This document shows positions 41,801 to 51,300 of a stretch of 64,000 nt of DNA, piece by piece. Origin of the DNA: Channa striata. Lineage: Eukaryota; Chordata; Actinopteri; Anabantiformes; Channidae. Location: the NCBI GenBank assembly GCA_033026295.1, contig CM065181.1, positions 6,109,001 to 6,173,000 on the forward strand. The letters run 5' to 3'. Numbering within the stretch: the first letter of the stretch is position 1; every line of letters begins with the position of its first letter. A program made the position numbers and the translations under genes. Under the pieces are notes generated by a model that was not told where the DNA came from, did not search any database, and saw only the letters and a list, made by a program, of their open reading frames with translations.

Positions 41801-43232
41801 TCATAGGAGAAGGTGATTTTTTCAACAGCTGGAAAGTCAGATGTATTTGAAGTAAGTATCAATGTCATTTATGCCATCAGCAGATCCCACCACTCACTAA
41901 GAATGACTGATGTGAAGGCATTTTGGGCTGCCTTTTGTGCTCCACTAGAGAAATTGAATTGATTTCAGTGATTTAGGATGTAGCCACAGCTATACAAGCT
42001 ATGGCAGAACCAGCACGATGGCCTTGGAACCTAAACAATTCCTATAACATCATCAACACGATGTTAGTGTTCAACATTAGTTCAACCTAACTTAAACCAG
42101 GAGTTACTTTTGCTATGCCATCGTGCAAACTGAGACACTGATGAAAACTATGTGAGCACACAAAAAAATTTGGTTTAGCTGCCTGCTTGCCTAAGACCAA
42201 GTGTAAACAGTGTGTGCATGTGTGCGTGTCTGTGTGTGCTCATTCAGTGAGATCAGTTAGAACAAACTAAAAACAGAGAAGTGTAGCCTGACTGATGGAA
42301 AGTATGGGAGGAAGTCCAGTATATATTAACCTTAGCATGTGTGTTTCACAGCGTGTTTTGTAAAAGCACTTCCTATTGTCAGAGGGTGCGCAGTTCAAAA
42401 TCTAATGCAAATGACTAACATGCAAATTCAATCAAAATTCCACTCAGGCTTTGCAGATTGTTTCAGGAAAATGTGGGATAGTGACTGGTCCCAAAATGAC
42501 ACCACAAGGGGTTGCACAACACACACACACACAAAAACACTAAAGTTAGTGTACTTACAATGAATGGACAAGAAAAGAGTAAAACAAAGACTCTTTTTCT
42601 TCCAAAATATATGCTAAACGTAGGACTGCACAGGCACTGCTCTTCTCTTTTCTTGTAGTCACTTCTGAGGGTTCAACAGTCATTAGTTTCAAACTGAAAC
42701 GTTTCTGTTTCCCACATAACTCAATAAACATGTAAAGTGAGATTAGGATTTCACGCAGATGGATGGGGGAGTTTTGCAAACGCAATGAGGCAAATCTAAA
42801 CTAAATATTTTTCTAAGAATTAAATGGACTTTCACAAGAGGTGAAGTGTGAAGAATGACTTGAGCACGTAGTTGGTTTTCCTATGATGACCCATTTAGGA
42901 CGGTCTCTGTTTCTCCGTTGTTACCAACAGCAGGAAAAAAACCAAGATCAAGACTCATCTCCCATTAATTCTCATACGGTGATTGCATTCGATATTAGCA
43001 CAGTGGGAATAAAGTCGGCTGAATAAGATAAACATCTGAATTCGCTTACACAGCATGGAGCATGTGTTTGGCAGCAATTTCAGATCACCAAACAAAGGCG
43101 TTTGCCTAAAGATACATATTTCTGTAATTATTGTAATGATCTTACCTTTATTTTCTCTGTCATGGTGAGTTTCAGCTCGTGGACGAAGGGGTTTCTAGCC
43201 ACCCCGGAGCAGCGGCTGTTTGACGCCTTCAT
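22169..43232 (-). CDS. lpcat1: lysophosphatidylcholine acyltransferase 1, 14 exons
   Basis: LPCAT1 transfers acyl groups from acyl-CoA to lyso-PC and lyso-PAF in the ER and on lipid droplets. Coding exons from 5' to 3': 43232-43146, 34982-34843, 34602-34388, 34216-34104, 32576-32516, 27131-27073, 25688-25654, 25122-25068, 24915-24833, 24702-24577, 23471-23318, 23101-23003, 22927-22786, 22302-22169. All introns are GT-AG and all phases close, giving 500 residues (human 534; the N-terminus is shorter here). NPFVHEL is at 14-20. A hydrophobic segment spans about 32-62. The acyltransferase HX4D motif HSSYFD is at 118-123, with an exact match to LPCAT1 in APHSSYFDAIPVTMTM. Motif II lies around RPVF..RSDQ. 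Motif III reads FSEGTC (189-194), where the family has FPEGT. Two EF-hand-like regions lie at about 375-386 and 412-423. The C-terminus is KKDD, a KKXX-type ER-retrieval signal. LPCAT1 fits better than LPCAT2 across the acyltransferase domain. Confidence 0.95.
26827..26860. repeat. (GT)17 microsatellite
   Basis: An uninterrupted GT dinucleotide run followed by a GA-rich stretch, in the lpcat1 intron between exons 6 and 7. It is a likely polymorphic marker. Confidence 0.95.
28750..29290. repeat. dispersed fish repeat with telomere-like CCTAA words
   Basis: The segment has CCTAACCCTAACC, AACGCCCTTTGAATTTGTG and flanking CACACA runs, a combination I recognise from a common fish interspersed repeat. 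It contains an open frame of about 181 codons on the minus strand that resembles no protein and follows the repeat's composition, so I do not call it a gene. The location is the lpcat1 intron between exons 5 and 6. The CCTAA words are too few to be a true interstitial telomere tract. Confidence 0.45.
29637..29905 (-). mobile_element. Tc1/mariner-like transposon fragment
   Basis: The left edge, CCACTTTATTAGTTACACC, and the following TTGCTAGTACTTGGTTGGACC match the terminal region of an abundant fish Tc1-like transposon in reverse orientation. The remainder (GATTGAGAGCAGGTAACTGTGG-like and CAGCAGGATAA words) corresponds to degenerate, internally deleted transposase coding sequence. No intact frame remains. 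It sits in the lpcat1 intron between exons 5 and 6, on the same strand as that gene. Confidence 0.55.
29906..30085 (-). mobile_element. second Tc1-like fragment
   Basis: This stretch repeats the same kind of degenerate transposase wording (ATTGAGAT.T.G.GAATT, GAGGCCAA, GCACATTATCCTACTG) immediately after the preceding fragment. It is most simply a second, related copy or a rearranged part of one. It is too decayed to code for anything, and its boundaries are approximate. Confidence 0.4.
30090..31275 (+). mobile_element. degenerate non-LTR retrotransposon (LINE), RT region
   Basis: A broken reverse-transcriptase frame of a CR1/L2/Rex-type LINE, inserted antisense in the lpcat1 intron between exons 5 and 6. 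Recognisable blocks are a linker with LRRGIKRA.HCYKLKVEE, a THLENNNT block, the GCVLS motif, the catalytic MKFADDT block at about 30,741-30,761, YREEV..LAPWC.DNN, and a KFSGIHI block. The tail has the family-typical GCATTTTGTTGCCTTGTACG-like 3' end. Stop codons and frameshifts interrupt it, and the region between the THLENNN and GCVLS blocks is rearranged. It cannot encode a working enzyme. Confidence 0.8.
31875..32215 (+). repeat. dispersed teleost repeat
   Basis: It starts with AAAGCGCTTTTATCCAAAGC and CACACACCGATGGCGGTGGC, continues with GTCTTGCCCAAGGACACTTC and ends with AAAGTGCCTTGAGATGAC followed by an AAATAAA-type tail. I recognise this order from a common teleost repeat; the copy is diverged. 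It lies in lpcat1 intron 5, just 3' of exon 5 in genomic coordinates. Confidence 0.55.
33151..33778. mobile_element. MITE-like element with long terminal inverted repeats
   Basis: The segment at about 33,155-33,243 is closely reverse-complementary to about 33,650-33,770. Shared words include ATTTCAAGGCT, GCCCTCT, GGAATGATTTCCCTTTCAT and ATCAAGAGCA. The arms are roughly 90 bases and mostly identical by eye. The interior of about 400 bases has no transposase-like frame. This is the layout of a non-autonomous DNA transposon in lpcat1 intron 4. I could not identify a clear target-site duplication, so the superfamily is left open. Confidence 0.7.
33780..34064. repeat. TG-rich minisatellite between two 52-base direct copies
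   Basis: A unit like AGAGTATAGCACTGTGTGTG recurs several times between 33,830 and 34,010. The array is bracketed by two similar copies of GTACATGTGAGAT.ATGA.. leading to TTATGTCTCAG, at 33,780-33,832 and 34,013-34,064. It abuts the right end of the MITE-like element and lies about 40 bases from lpcat1 exon 4. Confidence 0.7.
35395..35640 (+). repeat. short dispersed teleost repeat
   Basis: The wording CATCCTGAACAAGTCGCCAG, CAATTTAGAGTTCCCAGTAA, TGGGAGGAAACTGGAGCA and CCACCATGCTGCCAC is a recognisable, slightly truncated copy of one of the commonest fish intronic repeats. A second copy lies at 39,690-39,990. Both are in lpcat1 intron 1. Confidence 0.65.
35700..37760 (-). mobile_element. degenerate LINE with endonuclease and RT remnants
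   Basis: A second non-LTR element, on the same strand as lpcat1 and inside its intron 1. Reading on the minus strand, the 5' part encodes a frame of about 133 codons (37,660-37,259) with LPALCLTNKRSIKNKI and HLSNQDLAG blocks. It is followed by ASVILIGVYIPPSADGKL, typical of the apurinic-type endonuclease of Rex/CR1-like LINEs. Further on come a KRKAPGPNGISPA block, NNYRPIALTS and VTWCHNNNLELN of the reverse transcriptase. The palm core between the FSSAF-type and LVTDNN blocks, including the catalytic FADDT, is missing, and stops are frequent. The copy is dead. Confidence 0.8.
38691..38711. repeat. (AAT)n microsatellite
   Basis: Seven AAT units after an A-run, in lpcat1 intron 1. Confidence 0.9.
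39690..39990 (+). repeat. second copy of the short dispersed repeat
   Basis: The same family as at 35,395-35,640, shown by GGGATACACCCTAGACATG, TTGCCAGTCCATC, GACATTTAGAGAGACCAGTT and CACCACCATGCTGTCCC. The middle differs and includes a run of G around 39,861-39,870. It lies in lpcat1 intron 1. Confidence 0.6.
40000..43140. other. 5' part of lpcat1 intron 1, nothing assigned
   Basis: AT-rich intronic DNA with short TG and CA runs. I see no exon, RNA gene or recognisable element. The segment around 40,560-40,760 has repeat-like wording, but I could not place it in a family. Confidence 0.3.
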
Positions 43233-43460
43233 TTCTGACGCCCTGAAACCCCCCCAAAAAAACAGTCCAGCCCAAACACAAACTGGGGGAAGCTGGATTC
43301 CGTAATGCCCCGAAACTACAGCTGGGTTGGTTTATATCGCAGGAAAGTGTCTTATTCAGCAGCAGCAGCAGCAGCCTCCCGCCTCTGTCGCTGGCGGTGA
43401 GCTGGATAAACGGGAGCCACACGTACGAGAGTCAACGGCGTGACTTCCGGTTTTAAATTC
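43200..43460 (-). promoter_or_regulatory. lpcat1 5'UTR and promoter region
   Basis: Upstream of the lpcat1 start codon the DNA becomes GC-richer. It holds a (CAG)n run near 43,357-43,376 (CTG in the transcript sense) and an ETS-type site, ACTTCCGGT, at 43,443-43,451. ETS sites close to the start are common in TATA-less housekeeping promoters. No TATA box is evident. The exact transcription start is unknown. Confidence 0.4.
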
Positions 43461-44460
43461 ACGCTAAAATCTGTGTTGCCTTAGCTACCGTGAGGCTAAT
43501 GCAGCCTAGCATCTTCTAACTGAAAATTGTTTTGCTTAGGAATATAATACAAATCTGACTTTTTTTGTACTTTGTACATAATGTACATGTTATATTTAAT
43601 TTATGCTAAGCTACACATTAGGTTTGGTGTCCCAGCTTTTATTTTGAAGGGAAGTGAATTGGGTGGAACTCGCTCCAACACGCACCGATGTTTTTCCTAA
43701 AGCGAGTCCTCAGTCTAATATCAAATGATACAAATTCAGCACTAAGAATAACAGACTGATATATAAAAAAACTATAACATGATAAATATTCTGAGGAAGC
43801 TTGTGGAAGGTGTGTTTGAGATGCTGTGATTGTCTTTAACAAGGTTTACTAGATTTTTAAGTGGCGTTTCCTTTGCATTTGATCCACCCATCTATTTTGT
43901 TTATTTCAAGATAACAGCAACTGTCTATTTCATCAGACTCTGTTGCCCTTCAAAGCAAAAGATTTGTTCCCTTGGTTTATCAGGCCACTTGTGTCCACTT
44001 ATGGTGTTTGAAAATTCAACAAGCTCCTGGAAATATAACTGTGATCGGTCACAGTAGTTTAACAGAACTTTAAAATTATGAGGAATTACTGTGCATCACT
44101 AGAAAGCCGTTGAATTATAAGGAAGTTGGTAAAAATTACTAATTTGGAGGAACTGCTTGTAATCCTGTTTAGACTGAGTCACCTAATTCTGTATTCATGT
44201 ACACTTTGGCTCCCTCATGTGGAAGACCATTGGAAAGCAATCAAAGATACAAAAGCAAATATTTGAGTAAAAAGATTACAAGTGAGTTATTGGTTCTCAA
44301 GTTGACAAAAGTTACTGTAATAATTTTAAACACTAGTAAGTCAAACCGATAATTTTGGAAGTATGAGACCTAATGTAAACTATTTAAACATTTATTATCT
44401 AAATATTATATATTTTAGAGACACCGCTGGCAAAAATGATAAACAAAAAAAAGTGCCAAA
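43460..44460. other. spacer between lpcat1 and mrpl36, nothing assigned
   Basis: About 1 kb of AT-rich DNA between the lpcat1 promoter region and the mrpl36 3' end. A 75-codon plus-strand frame at 43,830-44,057 has no recognisable motif and no splice context. Confidence 0.4.
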
Positions 44461-44463
44461 CTG

Positions 44464-44469
44464 TTTATT
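44464..44469 (-). other. mrpl36 polyadenylation signal
   Basis: AATAAA on the minus strand, 73 bases beyond the mrpl36 stop codon. This is the expected position for a short 3'UTR. Confidence 0.6.
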
Positions 44470-44541
44470 AGTGCAGCACAGTTGAAATGAATATCTACAA
44501 TTCCAGAGCAATTTCTTCAATACTTCTTCAGCATGTCACAT

Positions 44542-44922
44542 TTAGCCCTGCCTCTGCTTGTGTCTTGGATTTGTCTTGCAGAACACAAACAAATGTCCCC
44601 TCCTTCTGACAAAGAAACAGTCTTTGCAGCGCCTCTTTAGAGCAGACTTGGTTTTCATCCCCACAGAGGGCTGGATGCAGGTAAGATGCTGACAATGTCC
44701 CGACAGTGATGGTCCACACTGAGCAAAGGAGCCAGTGGATGGTGGCTGGACGGAGCTGGTTCTCGCTGATGAAAGAAACAACGTGCGAGGAGCTGTAGTA
44801 AGAGTGCTGAGACATCTGTAAACACCAGCTGCCGGTGAGGAGAACGTCAGATGAAACCGGCTCATCTGGGCCACTTGGTGAGTCAGGCAGGTAGCGAGGT
44901 GCTTTAACAGGAGGGGTGCCAT
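44542..44922 (-). CDS. mrpl36: mitochondrial ribosomal protein bL36m
   Basis: bL36m is a small zinc-binding protein of the mitochondrial large ribosomal subunit, important for late subunit assembly. The single coding exon encodes 126 residues. Residues 1 to about 85 are a long presequence-like region rich in Ser, Thr, Leu and Arg with few acidic residues. Residues 89-126 form the bacterial-type L36 domain MKTKSALKRRCKDC through KTNPRHKQRQG, with a C-x2-C pair, a later Cys and a His (the zinc ribbon ligands). The frame carries no introns. A 5'UTR intron may exist, since CTCTGTAG lies just upstream of the ATG. It is 1.3 kb upstream of lpcat1 on the same strand and head-to-head with ndufs6, the same order as human 5p15.33. 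Confidence 0.95.
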   Translation of the reverse strand: MAPLLLKHLATCLTHQVAQMSRFHLTFSSPAAGVYRCLSTLTTAPRTLFLSSARTSSVQPPSTGSFAQCGPSLSGHCQHLTCIQPSVGMKTKSALKRRCKDCFFVRRRGHLFVFCKTNPRHKQRQG

Positions 44923-45689
44923 TATATCAAAAACTACAGAGGGGGATGAACACGGTTACAGCTTTAGAACATAGATATAATAAAAACATTTTTTTTAACT
45001 TTTTTGGTTAGTAACATATTAACCAAAGCCAACTTCCAAGCACAAAAGAGGTAGAAGGACAACAGATATTAGCACAGGGACTTAAATCTAAAACAAATGA
45101 ATACAATATTCTGTGGACTGAATTAATCTCTAACTTCTAATTAATTCTAATATATCTCTAAATTAACATCTAATTGAATCTCTACAATGACAATGGACTC
45201 TAGATATATAGTACGGTCACATCTTATAATACAAAAATAACGTTACATTATTGTGTCTAGGCTGTATCACAACATATATTGCATAGTTGATTAATAAAAT
45301 TAATAGCTACGTAGTTTCTCGTGTTAACAACATGCCCTATATTGCCAAATAAAAAAAACAGAAAACGTGCTATTTAACGCAATGCTACAGGAAACACTGA
45401 TATTACTTAAAATTAGTTTTTTTTCTATGTCACTGAACGTTTAGCTCAATGCTACAGTCACTGTGAACCGATAGCTAACGTTGCAGTACGCGGCATGCTA
45501 AGGAGACAAGTGTCGACCTCTTAGCGTCACGGCCTGATATATCAAAAAGCGGTCGCAAGTTAGTTCCCCGCATGAAACAAGCGTATCCCCAAATCAAAGA
45601 ACGTACACAGACCTTTCAAAATTCGGGATTATATCGTAAAATGCTGCGTTTTATTCACCACAATGCGACACCAATGCTTGTCCAGCTTG

Positions 45690-46006
45690 TGGGTTACAGG
45701 AACTTCCGGTTTGTGAAGTGATCCACGGAGCGTGAACCCTCAGTTTAGCCTCTCAGACAGATTCCCTCTCACTTTGGGCAAATGTTGTATTCGTAACTGT
45801 TGGAATATTGTAACTAAAACATTACCGCGGTATTATCTATAAAAGTTATAATCAATAACTATATATTAAAATCCTTAATGAAAGAAATGTTCGAACGATA
45901 TCACATTGATGTACATGAAAATAAACCCGTCAGGCAAAACTCGGGGCAAATTTATATAAGTGCAGGTATTCTCTGCAAGGCATCTTGGGAAAACAGTGTT
46001 GCAAAC
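45690..46006. promoter_or_regulatory. shared mrpl36/ndufs6 bidirectional promoter
   Basis: mrpl36 (minus) and ndufs6 (plus) diverge from this short interval. It contains ACTTCCGGT at 45,702-45,710 (ACCGGAAGT on the other strand), the GABP/NRF-2 type ETS site typical of nuclear genes for mitochondrial proteins. The ndufs6 start lies in the AACATGGCGGCC context. The mrpl36 coding start is about 770 bases left of the ETS site, so a 5'UTR intron or long leader is implied on that side. Co-regulation is an inference from layout and motif. Confidence 0.5.
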
Positions 46007-47182
46007 ATGGCGGCCACGGTGGGAAGAGTTCTGTCCTTCAGTAAAAATGCTAAGCTGCTCGTTTCACCTTTGAGGTTGTCTTCTGTACCTGCTCACCGTT
46101 ACAGCCTCGAGGTTGCTAGTACTGGTGAGGCCATCACTCACACCGGTCAGGTAGGCTCACGCTATTTTCCTCAGTTTTCTGATGGCTGAAATTGTTAGTG
46201 TCTTAATGTTAGCTAACGTTAGCTTTGGGTTATTGCAACTAACGCAATGTATGCATTGTGTCCATTATCGGACGGCGCGTCCTGTTACTTGTTTCTTTAA
46301 GCTTTCTTAAAAATGTATCGCCATTTTGACAGTATAAAATTGCCATTGGGTTTCTGCAGCTATTGCATTTACTTTTTTCAGTTAAAGGTAGTGAAACGTG
46401 TTAGTCCCGTTAAGCTGTAAGAAATGCAGAGCTGTGAGCCGCTGTCGGTGATACTCCGATTCACATCTTCACTCTGTTCCTGTCAGGTGTTTGATGAAAA
46501 GGATCCCAGGAGAGCCAGGTTCACTGGCAGACAGAAAGAGGTAACAAGTTACTTACAAGCAAGCTTAATAAATCTTAAATGGCATGACGGTGTAATCATC
46601 TAGCTAACTCTGAGTAAATTGTTTGGAGGTGAGGGGCATTATTAATTTCTAACAGGTGTCACACATTGTGCACCTGTTATAGTTTGTCATATTTACACAC
46701 TTTGTGTCACATTTTTCTTGCTACATTTACCATATTATAAACCACAATTGTTACATTAAAACAAGTTTAATGGTAAATGTAAATGATACACACAAGCATC
46801 ATGAAAACCTTAATCATGTTGAACTTCCTTATGTGTGTCAAGGTGAATAAGAACTTTGCGATCAAGTTGGTGGCGGAGGAGCCAGTAAAAGATATTGAGG
46901 CCAGAGTTGTGTCCTGTGATGGAGGCGGAGGAGCTCTGGGCCATCCCAAAGTCTACATCAACCTGGTAAGAGCCTGCTCACTTTCAAGTGTGCTGGCTTT
47001 TCTGATCAGATGAAAACACGTGTCTGAGGTTTTCACTGTTGAATTATTCTTGTAATGACCTTAGCAGTTAAAGGTTGTAACTCTGTTTTCCAATAATTCT
47101 ACTTTACTTCTAGGATAAGGACACAAAAGTGGGCACGTGCGGCTACTGTGGATTACAATTTAAGCAGAAGCATCATCACTGA
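46007..47182 (+). CDS. ndufs6: complex I accessory subunit NDUFS6, 4 exons
   Basis: NDUFS6 is a zinc-binding accessory subunit of the matrix arm of NADH:ubiquinone oxidoreductase (mammalian 13 kDa-A subunit). Exons 46007-46150, 46487-46540, 46843-46965 and 47114-47182 are all phase 0 with GT-AG borders and give 129 residues (human 124). Residues 1 to about 35 form a basic, Ser-rich mitochondrial presequence. The body has the TGQVFDEKDPRRARF block, then FAIKLVAEEPV. The zinc-site residues are all present: Cys91, His100 (GHPKVYINL), Cys116 and Cys119 (CGYCGLQF). The protein ends in KQKHHH. I chose the ATG in AAACATGGCGG because it gives a full-length presequence; the longer upstream frame from 45,878 has no such context. 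Confidence 0.97.
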
Positions 47183-47229
47183 AACATTTCCTCTGTTTTT
47201 GCTTCCCTGTACAAATTGCCATATTGGTT

Positions 47230-47235
47230 AATAAA
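47230..47235 (+). other. ndufs6 polyadenylation signal
   Basis: AATAAA, 48 bases after the ndufs6 stop codon, followed by a TCTCTCTCTCTG stretch. It fits a short 3'UTR. Confidence 0.7.
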
Positions 47236-47732
47236 TTATATATTGTCTCTCTCTCTGCATCCTTCTTAATAGCATTCATTTAAATCCATCCTTCAATGTC
47301 TTCTCGTGTATCTACAGCAGATTCAGGAAGTATTCAGACCCCTTTAATGTGGCTAGTTTATATATTTTAAAATCAGAATACCTGCTGGTGGATTAGTGTT
47401 GTTCAACAATGAGTTTTGGAGACTTGAGTGTAGTTCTCCTTGTAACAGGCAGAGGTCAGGAGTGTCCCACATATGAATTGATCAGAATAAAACAAACGGT
47501 GGAAGAATCTTTGGAGACTTAAGCAAAGTGTCTTTTTTTTTTTATCTGTCAAACAGCTAGTTTAAGATCACAATACTGGGTCAGTTTGTAGTAAAACGCG
47601 GCATCGGTTTGAACCATCAAAAGCCAGGTGACTATTAACACTAGACCTGTAATGTCCTCAGCGCCACTGTATTTTCCATTAACGTTTATATATTTCTGTC
47701 TTGCACGAGTAACTGATTGCTTGTGTTTGCAA

Positions 47733-48299
47733 TCAGTAGTGCTTGAAGAACCTTAGGATTCTTTGTGCATCGGCCCCCCACAATTGGTGCTGTTGAGTCT
47801 CAGTCTGCCAAGCCTGGAAGACATCAGGAGGGAGCCAGTCTGATAAAACACAGCAGCGTGGAACAATACATGTTTGAAGAAGATCATATATATATTTCAT
47901 CAGGCTTATTCTCCATAGACCTCTGCATGCCAAATTGGCCTGTGCTTGGCTCAGACTCCAGACAGCACTAGCCTGTTCTGTCCCTAGTGATGCAGCCAGT
48001 GGAACTGCATTTTCCACACCATGGAGCTCAGGTTGGGAAGAGTAGTCAGGCTGATATAATTGGCCCTGGTGACTCCTGGAAGTGGGGCTTATACTGTAGT
48101 TAACCTCATCTATAGTCAGACCACTTTGGATGATTGAAGGGGAGAAAGGTGCATTGTTAAACTGAGGCCGACGAGCCGGGTCAGTGTCAGAGAGCTTTCT
48201 GGTTGATCTTGAGGTTGATAGGTCTGAGTGGTTCAGAGGTGGTGGTTGGCTGAGACGGAGGCTTTGCCAGGGGCAAAATCTTGAAATGAAACTGAGCAT
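47733..48299 (-). other. unassigned 188-codon open frame
   Basis: This is the longest open frame in the window apart from real exons and the repeat-derived frames. It runs from an ATG (with an in-frame stop five codons upstream) to TGA and is rich in Ser, Gln, Pro and Leu. I recognise no domain. There is one strong hydrophobic or cysteine-bearing patch near residues 135-155 (YDLLQTCIVPRCCVL). A frame this long is uncommon by chance in DNA this AT-rich, so it could be a decayed or terminal exon of a gene I cannot name, or simply chance. No clear upstream partner exon was found between it and irx4. Confidence 0.25.
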
Positions 48300-48300
48300 A

Positions 48301-51300
48301 TGAATTGTGTTGAATTAAACAACACTGGATTTTTTGTGGGGGATTGAGCTGCACTCTTTAATTATTAACTTGTCTTAAATGCACCACTCATTGTAATAGA
48401 GTATTCTTTAACATCATATATGTCAAGTAATTCTTTGGACTGAACCTATTTGTGGATGGACTCATTCATAGGTTTCATTTTTTAAATTGTCAAATCACCA
48501 CAAGAGTCTTCAGCTACATCTAGTTATCCACTTACTCTCTGCATAATATTAAATAATAATTGCAAATACAGCTCTTACACATAATGTGACCTGCACTGTT
48601 GGGTTAGACTATTCAAAAAAGGATAAGATCAAATGAGACTGTAATGATATTAAAAAGTCCCTCACTACTGAGCCACACAATAGATAATGGAGTTAAATGC
48701 CATTGAATTCCTTAACACAATGTCCCTCCACAACAATCACTCACTCTACACATAACATCCTCTTCGTTACTTTAATTGCCCTATTAAAATATTCCTCCTT
48801 GAAGATGTGTCACATTACAGACCCTGAGGCTCATTATGGAGCTCCCTGCAGCCAATTATCTGAACCTCCATGTCTGGAAGCGAATGAGACCAAAAGGAGC
48901 TCAGCAGCAGATCTGGGAGCAGCTAATCCTTCTCACATCCCTACTTACTGTATGAGAGGCAAAACAGAAAACTGACCTTTGGTCGTTGTCTCAGGGCGAC
49001 TCTACTCAGCTCCACTTTAGAGTCAGGTGACAGAGCTTCTGACCTTTACCATGGAAATAATGACTTGTTCTTGTGCCAGGTGCTCAGAGGGTTACTGCAG
49101 GGAGCGAGACACCTCTGGCGACATGTGACAGTTTTTGGAGGAGAGAGTTTGCACTCAGCACTTTGATAGCCCCCGAAAACCAAAGTGTGTGTGACAAGAG
49201 GCAAGAGACTTCGAACTGTGTGTATATGTATGCCAGTGGGTCTGTGCGTTTGGGTGTGTGTGTGTGTGTGTTTGAGTATACCAAAGAGACACAGACAGTG
49301 TTGAAAGGAAATAGGTGTCAGACAGAAGGTGCAGAGAGGAGTAATTTGAAGTTGTCAATACTTCCTGTACAGACATTCCAAGATAAATTTTAAAAGTGGT
49401 TCAGATGTATCACATGATTTTATGTACAATTCTAAATTATATTTTTAAAAAATGCTTTACTTTTTTGCACAGTACAAAGCCCTTTGCCGATCAGATTTAT
49501 GTCAGTTCTTCCATAACACAGAAGAAGCCAAATAACTCCTGCTGGTTTGAATCAGACGAGTAAACAGTGAGTCTAACATTTCCCGACCAGTACAGCAACA
49601 CAGTGAGGCTTAATCACATTATATGGCCGAGGGAGCAGGCCTTCGTGTCAGACTGACTGTTGAGTGGCTCACTTGTGCGTCGAGAGCAGACAGAGGTGAG
49701 GTGAGACAAGTGGAGGGAAGGGGGGAGAAGAGGGGGATGGGGGTCTAGAGGATGGGGAATGAGAAAGGGATGTGGGTTAGGAGAGGAGTGGAGGGAAGGG
49801 AAAGTGACTGATGGTTGGAGGAGCGAGGGGAGAAAAATGGGAGAGTTCAGTGGAGCCGGTTACAGAGTGTGAAAAACTGAGGTGAGAGAGATGATTGTGC
49901 GGAAACCTCACAAGAGAAAAATGTAAATTACCAGCAAAAATATTCCATATACTTACTTTTGGCAACATAAGAGTACTTGTTAAAAGTAGTTTAAATTCAT
50001 CAGTTTTGGTCTGAGAGGAACTCTTTGGAAAACCTTGCAGTATGATTTTTAAAATAACAGATTTTTTTTTAAGTTTAGGTTAAATAATTGTATCTGTCAT
50101 TAATAAAGGTATTTAATCCTCTGCCAACCTAAACACATTTGGGCATGTAGAGCAGCTATAATCAGTATTTTTATAGCAGCAATTAGGTCACTTCAATATG
50201 TATGAGAGTTTCCTTTTCCCTTTAAGTACAATTATTTTACTTGGTTTAATTTGTTTACAGGCATTTAACTATTTTAATGTTTTGACTGAAACTTGTAGTT
50301 TTTATAATGTACTTTTTAGCTGCAGCAGGCAGCTGCATTTAAAATCAACCAAACTTACTAGGCAGCGTGGTCATGGACGGCAGACAGCAACAAAGTAAAC
50401 ATGAGAATTTAGCAGACATAGAGCCTGATATTTTCTGCAGGACTTCACAAAGATGAGATCAGAACAAAAAGAGATTAAATATTGGTCTTTTAAAACACAA
50501 CTTTGTTTTAACATTGCTGCACACCTGATGTATTTTCTAACAACTTTACTAGACCATCTTTAAAGGTATATGTTAGCAATGTGGTCAGCTTGCTTTTGTT
50601 GAATTAAAATACACCCCCAAAAAATTAGCCATAAATAAATCCAGTTATTGTATCCGCTACATTGTGGTATTGTTCCTCAAGCTCTATCCAACTGACGGGT
50701 CACAGCTCAGCTCACAGTGAGAACCAGCTTGGCCCTATATCTCTTAACCCCACTTAGCACTTGGCCTACGTCTTATCTGACTGCCACATTATATCCTGCA
50801 TGACACCACCACCTCTTCTTTTGAAGTCCTATACATCTCAAGATTTTCAAAAAGAAAACACAATTGTATCAGTTCTAAGACATAAAATCTAGACAATCTG
50901 AGCAAAAGAGAAAAATAAAAAAAATGTACATGTACAACCAAAGTAAGGTCCTGTCTGACAGAGAGTGGGAATAAAGGAAACTTTACAGAAATAAAAAGTC
51001 AGATGTCATTATTTATCATCCTAAAACTTACTTATTTATGAGCCAGAAACAGAATGAAATTCTCGGTTGAATTCATCCTGAATTATTTAATCTGAAATGG
51101 TTAATTCCATACAAAGCCCAGGCAGATCCCTCCTCTGTTCTGATAAATACTTTATCACTGTTCCTAAATCGAAAACAGGAGGAGAAAGATGAGGCTGAAA
51201 AAAAATACGTTCTCCTTTCTTGTCGGACTTTCTTTTAGAAAGTGTTGGTTGAAATATTGTGTTTTCTACATTTGTGAAGTTTTCTTTAATAATTGAGGTT

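Noticed and set aside
45878..46006. Upstream ATG extending ndufs6
   Set aside because: The extra 43 residues are not presequence-like and lie in the promoter region. The ATG at 46,007 gives a normal-length protein.
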